Source of the DNA: G965222335 sp965222335
Lineage (GTDB): Bacteria; Pseudomonadota; Gammaproteobacteria; Pseudomonadales; Halieaceae
Direction of reading: 5' to 3'
Assembly: GCA_965222335.1 (NCBI GenBank)
Contig: OZ244944.1
Span: 1,612,001 to 1,676,000, forward strand
DNA: 64,000 bases
Under the pieces are notes generated by a model. That model was given only the letters and a program-made list of their open reading frames with translations, was not told where the DNA came from and did not search any database. The position numbers and the translations under genes were made by a program. Positions 25,804-34,575 of the stretch are shown one piece after another (position 1 is the stretch's first letter; each line of letters begins with the position of its first letter).

Positions 25804-27038
25804 CCATCCTGCTGCTGGAACGGCATCGCCGCCTCGGGCAGCGGCAATTCGGGCAGCCTGACCTCGCGTAGCAGCCCCTCCCCATAATACCGGGCACTGA
25901 CGGCGGGCTCACCCAGGGCCGCCAGCAGGCGGCCGAGCTCGGCGCAGACTTCCGGCGTGCGGCGGGCGCGATAACTGCGCTCCAGGTAGTCGCGGGACTT
26001 GCCCCACAGGGAATTGCGCGCGCACAGCCGGCCCAGGCACAGGAGTAATTCAGGATCCTGTTCATGGGCCTGCAGCCAGGACTCCGCCTCGGCCAGCTGC
26101 TTGCCGGCATCGGCGCCCCGGGCGAGGCCGTACAGCCGCACCAGCTCGCTGTCCCAGTGCCGTTGCAGGGCCTGCGCGCAGGCCTTCTCTGCAGCCTCGT
26201 GAGCGGCCCCGGCGAGCAGCAGGCGGATATAGTGCCGCTCCACTTCCTGCTCGTGGCGCCACACCGCCGGCAGGCTCTTCCAGGCCCGGTGCAGCGCGTC
26301 CGCGCCGTCGCGTTCGGCGGCTACCCCGAGCCGCGCACAGAAGATACTGCGCTCCAGGTTCTGCAGTTCCTGTTCACCCAGTACATCGTGGCGTCGCAGG
26401 TCCGGCAACAGCTCCGCGAGGCTGTCCCAGTCCTCCAGCCCCCGGTAGGCCCGGTGCAGCAGGTCCAGCACATAGGGGTGGCGACCCGCGTTGCGCCGCG
26501 CCCGCACCAGGGTGGCAGCGGCCTGTTCGTACTGGCGGGCGTGCAGCTTCATCTCCGCCTGGGTCAGCTCCACGGCGATGCCCGCCTCGGCGTCGGTGCG
26601 CTCGGCTGCTCCGAGGTACTCCCGCATCTTGTCCACCTCGTCCAGCTGGTAGCTGGCGCGCGCGGCCACGAGGTAATTCAGCAGCGGCGCCTCATGGTGC
26701 CGGGCACCGCGCAATAGCTGGCGGCGGGACTTCTGCCAGTTGCCCTCGATGTAGTTAATCAGGCCACGATTGGTCAGGCGCGCGGACTGGCGCGCCTTGC
26801 GTGCCCCCATCCAGCCGAGGACCGAATGCTGCCCCGAGAACAGCCGCCGCAGCAGGCGCACCAGGGCGTAGACCAGCAGGGTGAACAGGAGGAGCAGGAG
26901 AATCCCGACCCAGAGACTGGTTTCCAGGGTGTAGTTGCGGTAGGCCAGGAGCACGTAGCCGGGATCTGTCTGCACCAGGGCGACCACCCCCAGCCCCAGC
27001 AACAGGGCCAGAAGGACCAGGGCAAAGGCGCGGCGCAT
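25800..27038 (-). CDS. hemY: HemY-type TPR membrane protein
   Basis: A 412-residue protein of the gammaproteobacterial HemY family (not the protoporphyrinogen oxidase also called HemY). Two N-terminal transmembrane helices (about residues 4-22 and 40-62) are followed by a periplasmic or cytoplasmic TPR array with repeated pairs of helices (ARHHEAPLLNYLVAARASYQ, LHARQYEQAAATLVRARR and others). It is the last gene of the algZ-algR-hemC-hemD-hemX-hemY unit, 3 bases after hemX. It is thought to help heme/porphyrin metabolism or envelope organisation; mechanism unknown. Confidence 0.88.
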   Translation of the reverse strand: MRRAFALVLLALLLGLGVVALVQTDPGYVLLAYRNYTLETSLWVGILLLLLFTLLVYALVRLLRRLFSGQHSVLGWMGARKARQSARLTNRGLINYIEGNWQKSRRQLLRGARHHEAPLLNYLVAARASYQLDEVDKMREYLGAAERTDAEAGIAVELTQAEMKLHARQYEQAAATLVRARRNAGRHPYVLDLLHRAYRGLEDWDSLAELLPDLRRHDVLGEQELQNLERSIFCARLGVAAERDGADALHRAWKSLPAVWRHEQEVERHYIRLLLAGAAHEAAEKACAQALQRHWDSELVRLYGLARGADAGKQLAEAESWLQAHEQDPELLLCLGRLCARNSLWGKSRDYLERSYRARRTPEVCAELGRLLAALGEPAVSARYYGEGLLREVRLPELPLPEAAMPFQQQDG

Positions 27039-27041
27039 GGG

Positions 27042-28274
27042 CTACCCGTCCTCGCCGCGGAAGTTTGCGGCCGCGGTCGCCTGGTTCAGGGCTTCGAGGG
27101 AGCGGGAAATATCGGGCATCTCGGCGTTGATAGTCGCCCCCGCCAGCTGCGCCAGCTCGCGATCAATGGCCCTGGCGTCGGCGGCGTCGGACTCGAAGAA
27201 CTGCTGCACCCAGTGCCGGGCACGTTCCAGGCTTTCCCGGTACAGCAGGGCGTTACCCGACAGCAGCGCGACCTGCGACTGCTCCAGCAGCATCCGCAGG
27301 TTCTGGCGCACCAGGCGCTCCCACTGCGGGTCCATCAGGGCCTGCATCGGCGCGTCGCGGCGACGCACGATAATGTAATCAGACAGTTTGTCCAGGGCCG
27401 CTTCCCAGCCGTGACGCAGTCGCCCCTGCCAGTCCTCGGGCGGCTCGGGTTCAATCCGCTCCTCGGCCTCGGGCAGCTCGAAAATCGCCAGCTCGGCGGC
27501 GGCCTCGCCCAGGGCCGAGAGCCGCAGGTACAGCCCCTCGATATCCTGGCGGGGCACGGCGCGCAGGGCCGCCAGATCCTCCGCCACCGCGCGGCGCACC
27601 GGATACAGGCCCACGTCGTCCAACTCACGCAACACACCATCGGCGCTGCTCAGCAGGGCCTGGGCCGAGGCAACATCCGACGTCATAATCAGGCGCTGGT
27701 TGGCCAGGCGCAGCAGGTACTCCACCTCCGCCAGCAACCAGCTCTCGCGATCCCGGGTACCCAGGCTGTTGAGCTTCTCGGCGTAGCCCTCGATCCGGGA
27801 CTCCATGGCCTGCAGCTGCTCACGCAATTCGGCCAGGCGACTCGCCTGCTGCGCCAGCTCCGGTTTCAGGCTTCCCAGCTGCTGGCTCAAGTCCCCGCGC
27901 AGGCCCTGCTCGAGTTCTCTGCCGTAGGCGCGAATCTCCGCCTGCTGCTCCGCGGCATCCAGCACCTCGCGCTCGGTCAGCGACTCCAGCGCCGCCAGGC
28001 GCTCCAGCAGGGATGCCTCCCGACGCTGGGCTTCCAGCAGGGACCAGGCGGCGCCAGCGCCCAGCGCCAGCACCAGCAACAAGGCCAGCCAGGCGACGGC
28101 GGAAAAACCGGCGCGGCGCGGCGGCGGGGCGGCGGCAGGGGGCTCTTCTCGCGGCGCTTCCCGTGCTGCTTCAGGGGGCGCGTCTTCCACCCTGGTGGAT
28201 ACATCCTCGACCTCGGCCGCCTGCGCCTCGGGCTCTGTAGCTTCGCCGCGCTTATTGTCCTTGTCGTCGCTCAC
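27042..28274 (-). CDS. hemX: HemX-type membrane protein
   Basis: A 410-residue protein with an acidic N-terminus, one transmembrane helix (VAWLALLLVLALGAGAAWSLL, about residues 57-77), a long coiled coil (residues 80-165) and a C-terminal HemX domain (EVEYLLRLANQRLIM and following). The family is annotated as uroporphyrinogen-III C-methyltransferase-like, but the fold is unrelated to CobA, so that activity is doubtful. The GTG start directly abuts the hemD stop. It sits between hemD and hemY, as in Pseudomonas and E. coli. Confidence 0.88.
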   Translation of the reverse strand: MSDDKDNKRGEATEPEAQAAEVEDVSTRVEDAPPEAAREAPREEPPAAAPPPRRAGFSAVAWLALLLVLALGAGAAWSLLEAQRREASLLERLAALESLTEREVLDAAEQQAEIRAYGRELEQGLRGDLSQQLGSLKPELAQQASRLAELREQLQAMESRIEGYAEKLNSLGTRDRESWLLAEVEYLLRLANQRLIMTSDVASAQALLSSADGVLRELDDVGLYPVRRAVAEDLAALRAVPRQDIEGLYLRLSALGEAAAELAIFELPEAEERIEPEPPEDWQGRLRHGWEAALDKLSDYIIVRRRDAPMQALMDPQWERLVRQNLRMLLEQSQVALLSGNALLYRESLERARHWVQQFFESDAADARAIDRELAQLAGATINAEMPDISRSLEALNQATAAANFRGEDG

Positions 28275-29048
28275 TCACTCGTCTCCACGGTGTTGCCGCC
28301 ATTGATCCAGCGCCTGCAGCATGGCGTCGTCAGAGGCATTGTCTGCGACCCGCACCCTTTCCCAGCCCGCGTCACGCGCCATATCCGCCACGCGTTGCGA
28401 GGGCACCAGCAGGGTCACCCGACTTAACTTAGAGGTTTCTCCAGGGCGAAGCAACGCCAGCATATTGGCCAGCCCCTCGCCGGAGCTGAGCATCACCAGA
28501 TCGATCTGCTGGTCATGCAGCAGGGTTGCGAGCCCGCCCTCGGGCAGGGTGACCGGGCGGCGGCTGTAGCAGGCCAGCTGTTCCACCGTGGCGCCGCGTT
28601 GCTGCAGGGTATCGCGCAGCAGTTCGCGCCCGCCCTCGCCTTTTACCAGCAGCACCCGCTGACGATGCAGCTCCCGCAGCGTGGGCAGGCGCAGGAGGCC
28701 CTCGCTGTTCATCTCGCTGACCGGGCGCAGCGCCTCGATACCGTGCCGGCGCAGGCTCCGCGCGGTGCCCTCGCCAACCGCATACCAGTGCAGGCCCAGG
28801 GGCCACTGGGGCCAGAAGTCCTCCAACCAGGGCATGCTGAACCGCACCGCATTGCTGCTGATGAAAATCACGTGCTGGAACTGGTCAAGATCCTGGACTA
28901 CCTGGCGCTCACTGCCGTGCAGGTGGGCGCGCCCCTCGAGGACCAGCAATGGCTGGTGCACCGCGCGCAGGCCACGCTGCTCCAGCGCCGCGCAGAGATT
29001 TCCCGCCTGGCCGGCGGGACGGGTGACCAGCACCGCGCTAGCGGCCAT
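28275..29048 (-). CDS. hemD: Uroporphyrinogen-III synthase
   Basis: A 257-residue enzyme that closes and rearranges hydroxymethylbilane into uroporphyrinogen III, the last common precursor of heme and bacteriochlorophyll. The start MAASAVLVTRPAGQAGNL is typical, and the conserved IFISSNAVRF and the later VMLSSGEGLANML segments are present; overall sequence identity in this family is low. It overlaps the end of hemC by 11 bases, so expression is coupled. Confidence 0.9.
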   Translation of the reverse strand: MAASAVLVTRPAGQAGNLCAALEQRGLRAVHQPLLVLEGRAHLHGSERQVVQDLDQFQHVIFISSNAVRFSMPWLEDFWPQWPLGLHWYAVGEGTARSLRRHGIEALRPVSEMNSEGLLRLPTLRELHRQRVLLVKGEGGRELLRDTLQQRGATVEQLACYSRRPVTLPEGGLATLLHDQQIDLVMLSSGEGLANMLALLRPGETSKLSRVTLLVPSQRVADMARDAGWERVRVADNASDDAMLQALDQWRQHRGDE

Positions 29049-29967
29049 AGACCTCCGCCAGGATTTCCGCCGCTCCCTGGGCGAGGAGCGCTTCGGCCAC
29101 GCCCACCCCGAGGGCCTCGGCATCCGCCACCGCTGCGGTCGCCTCGGCGCGCAGCACCCGGCGCCCATCGGGCTGACCCACCAGGCCGCGCAACCACAGG
29201 TCACCTTCGGCATTGAACTCGGCATAGCACGCAATAGGCACCTGGCAGCCACCCTCGAGGCGGCGGTTCAGGGCGCGCTCGGCGGTCACCCTGGCCGCTG
29301 TGGTTTCACAGTGCAGCGTGCGCAGCATCGCCAATGCCTCGTGATCCTCGTTGCGCAATTCAATCCCCACCGCGCCCTGGCCGCCGGCTGGCAGCGACTC
29401 TTCCGGGGGCATGCGATGGCGGATACGCTCGCCGAATTCCAGGCGCAGCAAACCGGCACTGGCGAGGATGATCGCGTCGTACTCCCCTTCGTCCAGCTTG
29501 CGCAGGCGTGTGTTGACGTTGCCCCTCAGGAAGCGCACCTCGAGATCGGGGCGCCGGGCGCGCAGCTGGCATTCGCGGCGCAGGCTGGAGGTGCCGACCA
29601 CGCTGCCCTCTGGCAGGGCCGCGATACTGTCGTAATGGTTGCTGACGAAGGCATCGGTGGGATCTTCCCGCTCGCAGATCACCCCCAGCCCCAGGCCCTC
29701 GGGGAACTCCATCGGCACGTCCTTCATCGAGTGCACCGCAATGTCGGCGCTGCCATCGAGCAGCGCGGTTTCCAGCTCTTTGACGAACAGGGCCTTGCCG
29801 CCCACCTTGGACAGCGGCACGTCCAGCAGTTGATCGCCGCGAGACGTCATGCCCAGCAGCTCCACCTCCAGTCCGGGGTGGGCTTGCTGCAGCGCGTCGC
29901 GCACGTAGTTGGCCTGCCACAGGGCGAGGGCGCTCTCTCGCGTGGCGATGGTAAGGGTGCGGGTCAT
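29038..29967 (-). CDS. hemC: Hydroxymethylbilane synthase (porphobilinogen deaminase)
   Basis: A 309-residue enzyme joining four porphobilinogen molecules. It carries the start TLTIATRESALALWQA, the catalytic loop HSMKDVP, arginine-rich RRECQLRARRPDLEVRFLRGN, and the cofactor cysteine in LEGGCQVPIACYAEF, to which the dipyrromethane group attaches. It opens the hem part of the unit, 61 bases after the LytTR regulator gene. In this phototroph the enzyme feeds both heme and bacteriochlorophyll. Confidence 0.97.
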   Translation of the reverse strand: MTRTLTIATRESALALWQANYVRDALQQAHPGLEVELLGMTSRGDQLLDVPLSKVGGKALFVKELETALLDGSADIAVHSMKDVPMEFPEGLGLGVICEREDPTDAFVSNHYDSIAALPEGSVVGTSSLRRECQLRARRPDLEVRFLRGNVNTRLRKLDEGEYDAIILASAGLLRLEFGERIRHRMPPEESLPAGGQGAVGIELRNEDHEALAMLRTLHCETTAARVTAERALNRRLEGGCQVPIACYAEFNAEGDLWLRGLVGQPDGRRVLRAEATAAVADAEALGVGVAEALLAQGAAEILAEVYGR

Positions 29968-30028
29968 GTCAGGCGGTCTTCCCGGAAATCAAATCGGCAT
30001 CTTAGCAGCCGTGGCCGGCAACGGCGAC

Positions 30029-30760
30029 TCAGCGCCGCCGCAGGCGCTCCTTGACCGCGGCCAGGTGGCGCCGGCTTACCGCCGGGCGCTGCGCCACCCC
30101 GTCCAGCTCCACCACCCAGCCACCGGCACTGTCTCGCACCAGGCGCCGCACATGGCGCAGGTTGACCAGCGCATTGCGGTGTACCCGCAAGAACTGTGAC
30201 GCAAACTCCTGCTCCAGATCCTTGAGCGCATCCGGCAGTAACAGCTCCCGCTCCGGGGCGCAGGCCGTCACGTACTTCTGCTCCGCCAGGAAACAGCGCA
30301 CCTCGGACACCGCCATGGACTCCAGACCGCGATGACCCTCGCTGCTGACGTGGCGCCGGGCGCCGCCGGTCTCCCCGTCGCGCAGGGCAGCGACCTGCAC
30401 CCGGTTGATGCGCGCCGCGAGGGCGATGGCTTTCTCCAGTTCCGCCTCCCGCACCGGCTTCAGCAGGTAGGCCACGGCCTGGTGGCGCAGGGCATCGAGG
30501 GCATACTCGTCATAGGCGGTGCAGAACACCACCGCTGGCGGCTCATCCAGCTCGACCAGGCGCTCGGCCAACGCGATGCCGCCCATCCCCGGCATCCGCA
30601 CATCCAGCAGGATCAGCTGCGCCTCGAACTCGGCCAGCACCTCCAGGGCCTCCTCGCCGCTGGCCACCTGGCGGCAGGTGGCATCGGGCTGCACCTGCGC
30701 CAGCAGGCGCTGCAGGCGCTCGCGGGCGAGGAACTCGTCGTCCACGATCAATACGTTCAC
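30029..30760 (-). CDS. algR: LytTR response regulator, AlgR-like
   Basis: A 243-residue response regulator. The receiver domain shows DD at residues 7-8, the phosphoacceptor D53 in LLDVRMPGMGG, Thr in FCTAYD and the conserved Lys in YLLKPV. The C-terminal LytTR DNA-binding domain (about residues 145-240) has FLAEQKYVTA and FLRVHRNALVNLRHV. It overlaps the histidine kinase gene by 4 bases and precedes hemC, exactly the Pseudomonas algZ-algR-hemC-hemD order, which supports the name. AlgR there controls alginate and twitching motility; the targets here are unknown. Confidence 0.9.
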   Translation of the reverse strand: MNVLIVDDEFLARERLQRLLAQVQPDATCRQVASGEEALEVLAEFEAQLILLDVRMPGMGGIALAERLVELDEPPAVVFCTAYDEYALDALRHQAVAYLLKPVREAELEKAIALAARINRVQVAALRDGETGGARRHVSSEGHRGLESMAVSEVRCFLAEQKYVTACAPERELLLPDALKDLEQEFASQFLRVHRNALVNLRHVRRLVRDSAGGWVVELDGVAQRPAVSRRHLAAVKERLRRR

Positions 30761-31818
30761 ACCGCCTCCAGGGGGTAGTGCAGGCGGATGCGGAACTCAG
30801 TGGAGAGGCTTTCCCGTACCAGGCCCGCTTCCCCCGCGAACAGGCCCTGCAGGCGCTGCTCGATATTCTCCAGCGCCATGTGCAGGCCCTCGCCAGGTGG
30901 CGCATCCGCGGGCATGGGGTTGCGCACCTCTACCTGTAGCTGGTCTCGGGTCGCCGCCGCCTGCACGCTGATGGTGCCGCCCCCGGGCAGGCGGGCAATA
31001 CCGTGATAGACCGCGTTCTCAATCAGGGGCTGCAGAATCAGCGCCGGCATCGGCGTGTCCAGTAGCGCATCCGGTACCTGCCATTCCACCGCGAGGCGAT
31101 CGCCCAGACGCAGCTGTTCTATGCCCAGATAAAGCTCGCACAGGCGCATCTCGTCACCCAGGGTGGTGACCCCGTCATCCTCCCGCAGGCTGGCGCGAAA
31201 CAGTTCGGCGAGATCCTCCACCGCGCCCTCGGCCTGTGCGGGCCGGATCGCAATCAGGCTGGCGATGCTGTTGAGGGTGTTGAACAGGAAGTGCGGACGA
31301 ATACGGGCGCGCAGGGCATCGACCCGCGCCTGCAGGGCTGCGCGCTCGCGCTCCCGAACCTGGCGCTGCAGGTAGAAGTAGCGCAGGACGATCCCGGACA
31401 CCACCAGGGCCACCAGCAGGTTGCGCAACAGGGACCCGGCATCGGCGCTGATGCCAGGTATACCGGGTAGAAGCCACTGCCTGCCCAGGGTAATCAGTGC
31501 GGTGACCAGCGACACCAGCAACAGGCTGCCCACGGTTGCCGCGACCAGGCCAAGGCGGGCGAACCTGCCACGCAGCAGGCACAGCATGGCGGTACTCAAC
31601 AGCACAATCCACTGCACGAACAGTGAGCTGGTCGCCAGCAAGCCCCAGTCGTAGTCTGACAGGTCGCTGGCGGCGAGGGTGTAGACCAGCACCAGCAACT
31701 GCGCGAGCAGCACGATGACGAAGACCTGTCGGGCACCGCAGAGATCGGGGATAAAGAACTCGCCCGCGGCTCCCGCGTCCGGCTGGCGATTGTGCTGCGG
31801 TGACTGTGGCGGCCCCAT
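30757..31818 (-). CDS. algZ: LytS-type sensor histidine kinase, AlgZ/FimS-like
   Basis: A 353-residue membrane kinase. About four hydrophobic helices occupy residues 30-145, followed by a coiled linker and the His_kinase domain with RPHFLFNTLNSIASLI (phosphoacceptor His) and the N-box ENAVYHGI. It lacks the usual D/F/G1 boxes of classic HPKs, as in AlgZ. It is divergent from argH with 112 bases between starts, the same neighbourhood as in Pseudomonas. The ATG at 31818 was chosen because upstream in-frame codons overlap argH and have no homology. Confidence 0.88.
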   Translation of the reverse strand: MGPPQSPQHNRQPDAGAAGEFFIPDLCGARQVFVIVLLAQLLVLVYTLAASDLSDYDWGLLATSSLFVQWIVLLSTAMLCLLRGRFARLGLVAATVGSLLLVSLVTALITLGRQWLLPGIPGISADAGSLLRNLLVALVVSGIVLRYFYLQRQVRERERAALQARVDALRARIRPHFLFNTLNSIASLIAIRPAQAEGAVEDLAELFRASLREDDGVTTLGDEMRLCELYLGIEQLRLGDRLAVEWQVPDALLDTPMPALILQPLIENAVYHGIARLPGGGTISVQAAATRDQLQVEVRNPMPADAPPGEGLHMALENIEQRLQGLFAGEAGLVRESLSTEFRIRLHYPLEAV

Positions 31819-31930
31819 ATCCGCGCTCCTGGTGTCCTGTCTGGTATACTTGCATCCCTTATCGACACGAACAAGCGCTGTTTGGCCGCGCCCGCGGCCC
31901 AGCCCACTACAATCGGGACAGCAACAGGGT

Positions 31931-33340
31931 ATGAGCGACAAGCAGGACACCAGCAAACTCTGGGGCGGACGCTTCAGCGAGGCGACCGACAGCTTTGTGC
32001 AGCGCTTCACCGCCTCGGTCAATTTTGACCGGCGCATGGCCGCGGAGGACATCGCCGGCTCTCTCGCCCACGCCACCATGCTCAATCGCGTGGGCGTACT
32101 CAGCGACGCCGAGCTGGAAGAAATCCGGCGCGGCCTGGAGCAGGTCCGCGCAGAGATCGACAGCGGCCAGTTCCAGTGGTCGGAGGCGCTGGAAGATGTG
32201 CACATGAACATCGAGGCGCGGCTCACGGAGCTGATCGGCAGCACCGGGAAGAAGCTGCACACCGGGCGCTCGCGCAACGACCAGGTCGCCACCGACATCC
32301 GCCTGCACCTGCGCGGCGCCATCGACCATATCGCCGCCGAGCTCACCCGCCTGCAGCTGGGCACCGTCGAGCTGGCGGGCCAGCACAGCGATACCGTGAT
32401 GCCGGGTTTCACCCACCTGCAAACGGCACAGCCGGTGGCCTTCGGCCACCACCTGCTGGCCTGGAACGAAATGCTGGAGCGCGACTACGGCCGCCTGCAG
32501 GATTGCCGGCAGCGACTCAACCAGTCACCGCTGGGCGCCGCCGCCCTCGCCGGCACCACCTACCCGATCGACCGGGAGCTCACCGCCAGCAGCCTGGGCT
32601 TTGACCGCCCCACGGAAAACTCGCTGGACTCCGTCTCGGACCGGGATTTCGCAATCGAATTCTGCGCCTTCGCCGCCCTGCTGCTGACCCACCTGTCGCG
32701 CATGTCGGAGGAGCTGGTGCTGTGGACCTCGGCGCAGTTCAACTTTATCGAGCTGCCGGACCGCTTCTGCACCGGCTCCTCGATCATGCCGCAAAAGAAA
32801 AACCCGGACGTGCCCGAACTGGTTCGCGGCAAGACCGGACGGGTCAACGGTCATCTGATCGCCCTGCTGACCCTGATGAAGAGCCAGCCGCTGGCCTACA
32901 ACAAGGACAACCAGGAAGACAAGGAACCGCTGTTTGACACCATCGATACCGTCGCCGACTGCCTGCGGGCATTTGCCGATATGGTGCCGCACCTGCGGCC
33001 CAACGCAGAAGCCATGCGCGAAGCGGCGCGGCGCGGTTTTTCCACGGCCACCGACCTGGCGGATTACCTGGTGCGCAAGGGCCTGCCCTTCCGCGACGCC
33101 CACGAAGTCGTGGGCAAGGCCGTCGCCCACGGCCTGGCGCACAACCTGGACCTGGCCGAGATGGAGCTGGCCACGCTGCAGGCCTTTTCCGGGGATATCC
33201 AGGAGGATGTCTTCGAGGTGCTCACCCTGGAGGGCTCACTGGCCGCGCGCGACCATCTCGGTGGCACTGCGCCGGCCCAGGTGCTGGCCGCGGCGGAGCG
33301 CGCCCGGGACCGGGTGCTGGCGCGCCCGGCAGCGCCCTGA
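31931..33340 (+). CDS. argH: Argininosuccinate lyase
   Basis: A 469-residue enzyme splitting argininosuccinate into arginine and fumarate. It has the opening LWGGRFSE, THLQTAQPV with the catalytic region, and the superfamily signature GSSIMPQKKNPDVPELV. Length and start are standard. It is divergent from algZ and convergent with the DUF3187 gene, whose stop lies one base away. Confidence 0.97.
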   Translation: MSDKQDTSKLWGGRFSEATDSFVQRFTASVNFDRRMAAEDIAGSLAHATMLNRVGVLSDAELEEIRRGLEQVRAEIDSGQFQWSEALEDVHMNIEARLTELIGSTGKKLHTGRSRNDQVATDIRLHLRGAIDHIAAELTRLQLGTVELAGQHSDTVMPGFTHLQTAQPVAFGHHLLAWNEMLERDYGRLQDCRQRLNQSPLGAAALAGTTYPIDRELTASSLGFDRPTENSLDSVSDRDFAIEFCAFAALLLTHLSRMSEELVLWTSAQFNFIELPDRFCTGSSIMPQKKNPDVPELVRGKTGRVNGHLIALLTLMKSQPLAYNKDNQEDKEPLFDTIDTVADCLRAFADMVPHLRPNAEAMREAARRGFSTATDLADYLVRKGLPFRDAHEVVGKAVAHGLAHNLDLAEMELATLQAFSGDIQEDVFEVLTLEGSLAARDHLGGTAPAQVLAAAERARDRVLARPAAP

Positions 33341-33341
33341 G

Positions 33342-34328
33342 TCAATCCGCCCGATAGCGCAGCGCGGCCTGGAAGATCACGTCGGGCCCGGTCTCCACGG
33401 CGATATCTTCGACCACCAGCAAATCCAGACCCCAGTTGGGTGCAAAGCGCCAGCGGGCGCCGGCGCTGAGCAGCATGGCGTTGTCGCCGAGGGCATCCAG
33501 CGCACTGTCCATGGGCGCCGCGTGAGTGTCCAACTGCCCCAGCAAAGACCAGGTTTGGGCCAGCCGCCACTCCACGCTGGTACCGGCAAACCACAGGTCG
33601 CGCTCCTGCCGGGGGCCCAGGGTCGCAATCTCGCCCGCCCGCAGGTAGCCAAGCTGGGCATGCAGGGACAGCGCCCCGTCTGCCGCATCACCGGAGGCCC
33701 GCAGGGCAATCCAGCTGTCGCCCTCGCCGCCACCCGTGAAGTCCCCGGCGTCACCGACCCCCAAAGCATGGCCCGCGGCCAGCGCCACGGCGTAGGCATC
33801 GCCTGCAAGCGCGGTGTATTGCACCGCGAGACCGATGTCACCCGGGCCCGAGGCGCTGTCGCGCAAATCAAAGCGTGTGCGGGTATCCGCGTAGCGGTAG
33901 TCCAGCAGGTCCCGTGGTACGTCCCCGCGGCCGTTGTCGGGCATCCCCCAGAACTCGTGCCAGCCGTCGATTGCGCTGTCCAGGAAGCCCTCATCCTGTT
34001 GCACCCAGGGCAACTCCAGCTGCAGGGCCCAGCGATCCGCCGGCACATAGCGCAGTTCCAGGGCCACGCGCAGGGTCTCGCCATCGAGGTTGAGCTGCTC
34101 ACCGGGGGCGCTGTCGCGTACGTAATGACTGGCCAGCGCCGTGTGCAGGACGCCCCCCGCGGTACCCGCATCGGCAGCCCGGGCATCGTGCTGGCTGGGG
34201 AAATTGAACAGGCCGGGAACCGGGCCCAGGTTCCTGACCGCCAGGGGGCCGGCAATGGCCGGCGCAACAGCGCAGGTAAGCAGCGCCAGCGCTGCCAGAC
34301 GCGGCGCGGGACTTGGGGGCAATACCAT
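33342..34328 (-). CDS. DUF3187-family exported protein, probable outer-membrane barrel
   Basis: A 328-residue protein with a signal peptide (LAALALLTCAVAPAIAGPLA). The segment GPLAVRNLGPVPGLFNFPSQ is the family start, and the rest alternates short hydrophobic strands with turns (VALELRYVPADRWALQLELP, GDIGLAVQYTAL, YAVALAAGHALGVGDAGDF), ending ALRYRAD, consistent with an outer-membrane beta barrel. Function is unknown. It is divergent from the lptM-lysA-dapF unit. Confidence 0.78.
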   Translation of the reverse strand: MVLPPSPAPRLAALALLTCAVAPAIAGPLAVRNLGPVPGLFNFPSQHDARAADAGTAGGVLHTALASHYVRDSAPGEQLNLDGETLRVALELRYVPADRWALQLELPWVQQDEGFLDSAIDGWHEFWGMPDNGRGDVPRDLLDYRYADTRTRFDLRDSASGPGDIGLAVQYTALAGDAYAVALAAGHALGVGDAGDFTGGGEGDSWIALRASGDAADGALSLHAQLGYLRAGEIATLGPRQERDLWFAGTSVEWRLAQTWSLLGQLDTHAAPMDSALDALGDNAMLLSAGARWRFAPNWGLDLLVVEDIAVETGPDVIFQAALRYRAD

Positions 34329-34428
34329 GGAGCATCCGGTCTCGATCCAGGGGCATCCATCATAAGGGCTGCTCGCACCGCTTACTACCGGCGGGTATAC
34401 TTCTGCCCTTTGTAATGGGAAAAAAATC

Positions 34429-34563
34429 ATGCCACAGCTGATCGCTGCGCTCTGCCTGGCCGGCCTGCTGCAGGCCTGCGGCCAGACAGGGCCGCTGTAC
34501 ATGCCCGACGAGACGCCACCGACCGAGAGCGAGAACGAGTCCACGGCGGACACCAGCAACTGA
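34429..34563 (+). CDS. lptM: Small LPS-assembly lipoprotein LptM (YifL)
   Basis: A 44-residue lipoprotein. MPQLIAALCLAGLLQAC is the signal with lipobox LQAC at residue 17, followed directly by GQTGPLYMPDE, the conserved C-G-x-x-G-P-L-Y-x-P signature of LptM/YifL, and an acidic low-complexity tail. LptM helps the LptDE outer-membrane translocon mature. It lies 12 bases before lysA, and in enterobacteria and pseudomonads the same small gene precedes dapF or lysA-dapF, which supports the call. GGG-AAAAAAATC upstream gives a weak ribosome site. Confidence 0.88.
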   Translation: MPQLIAALCLAGLLQACGQTGPLYMPDETPPTESENESTADTSN

Positions 34564-34575
34564 GAATCTCCATCC

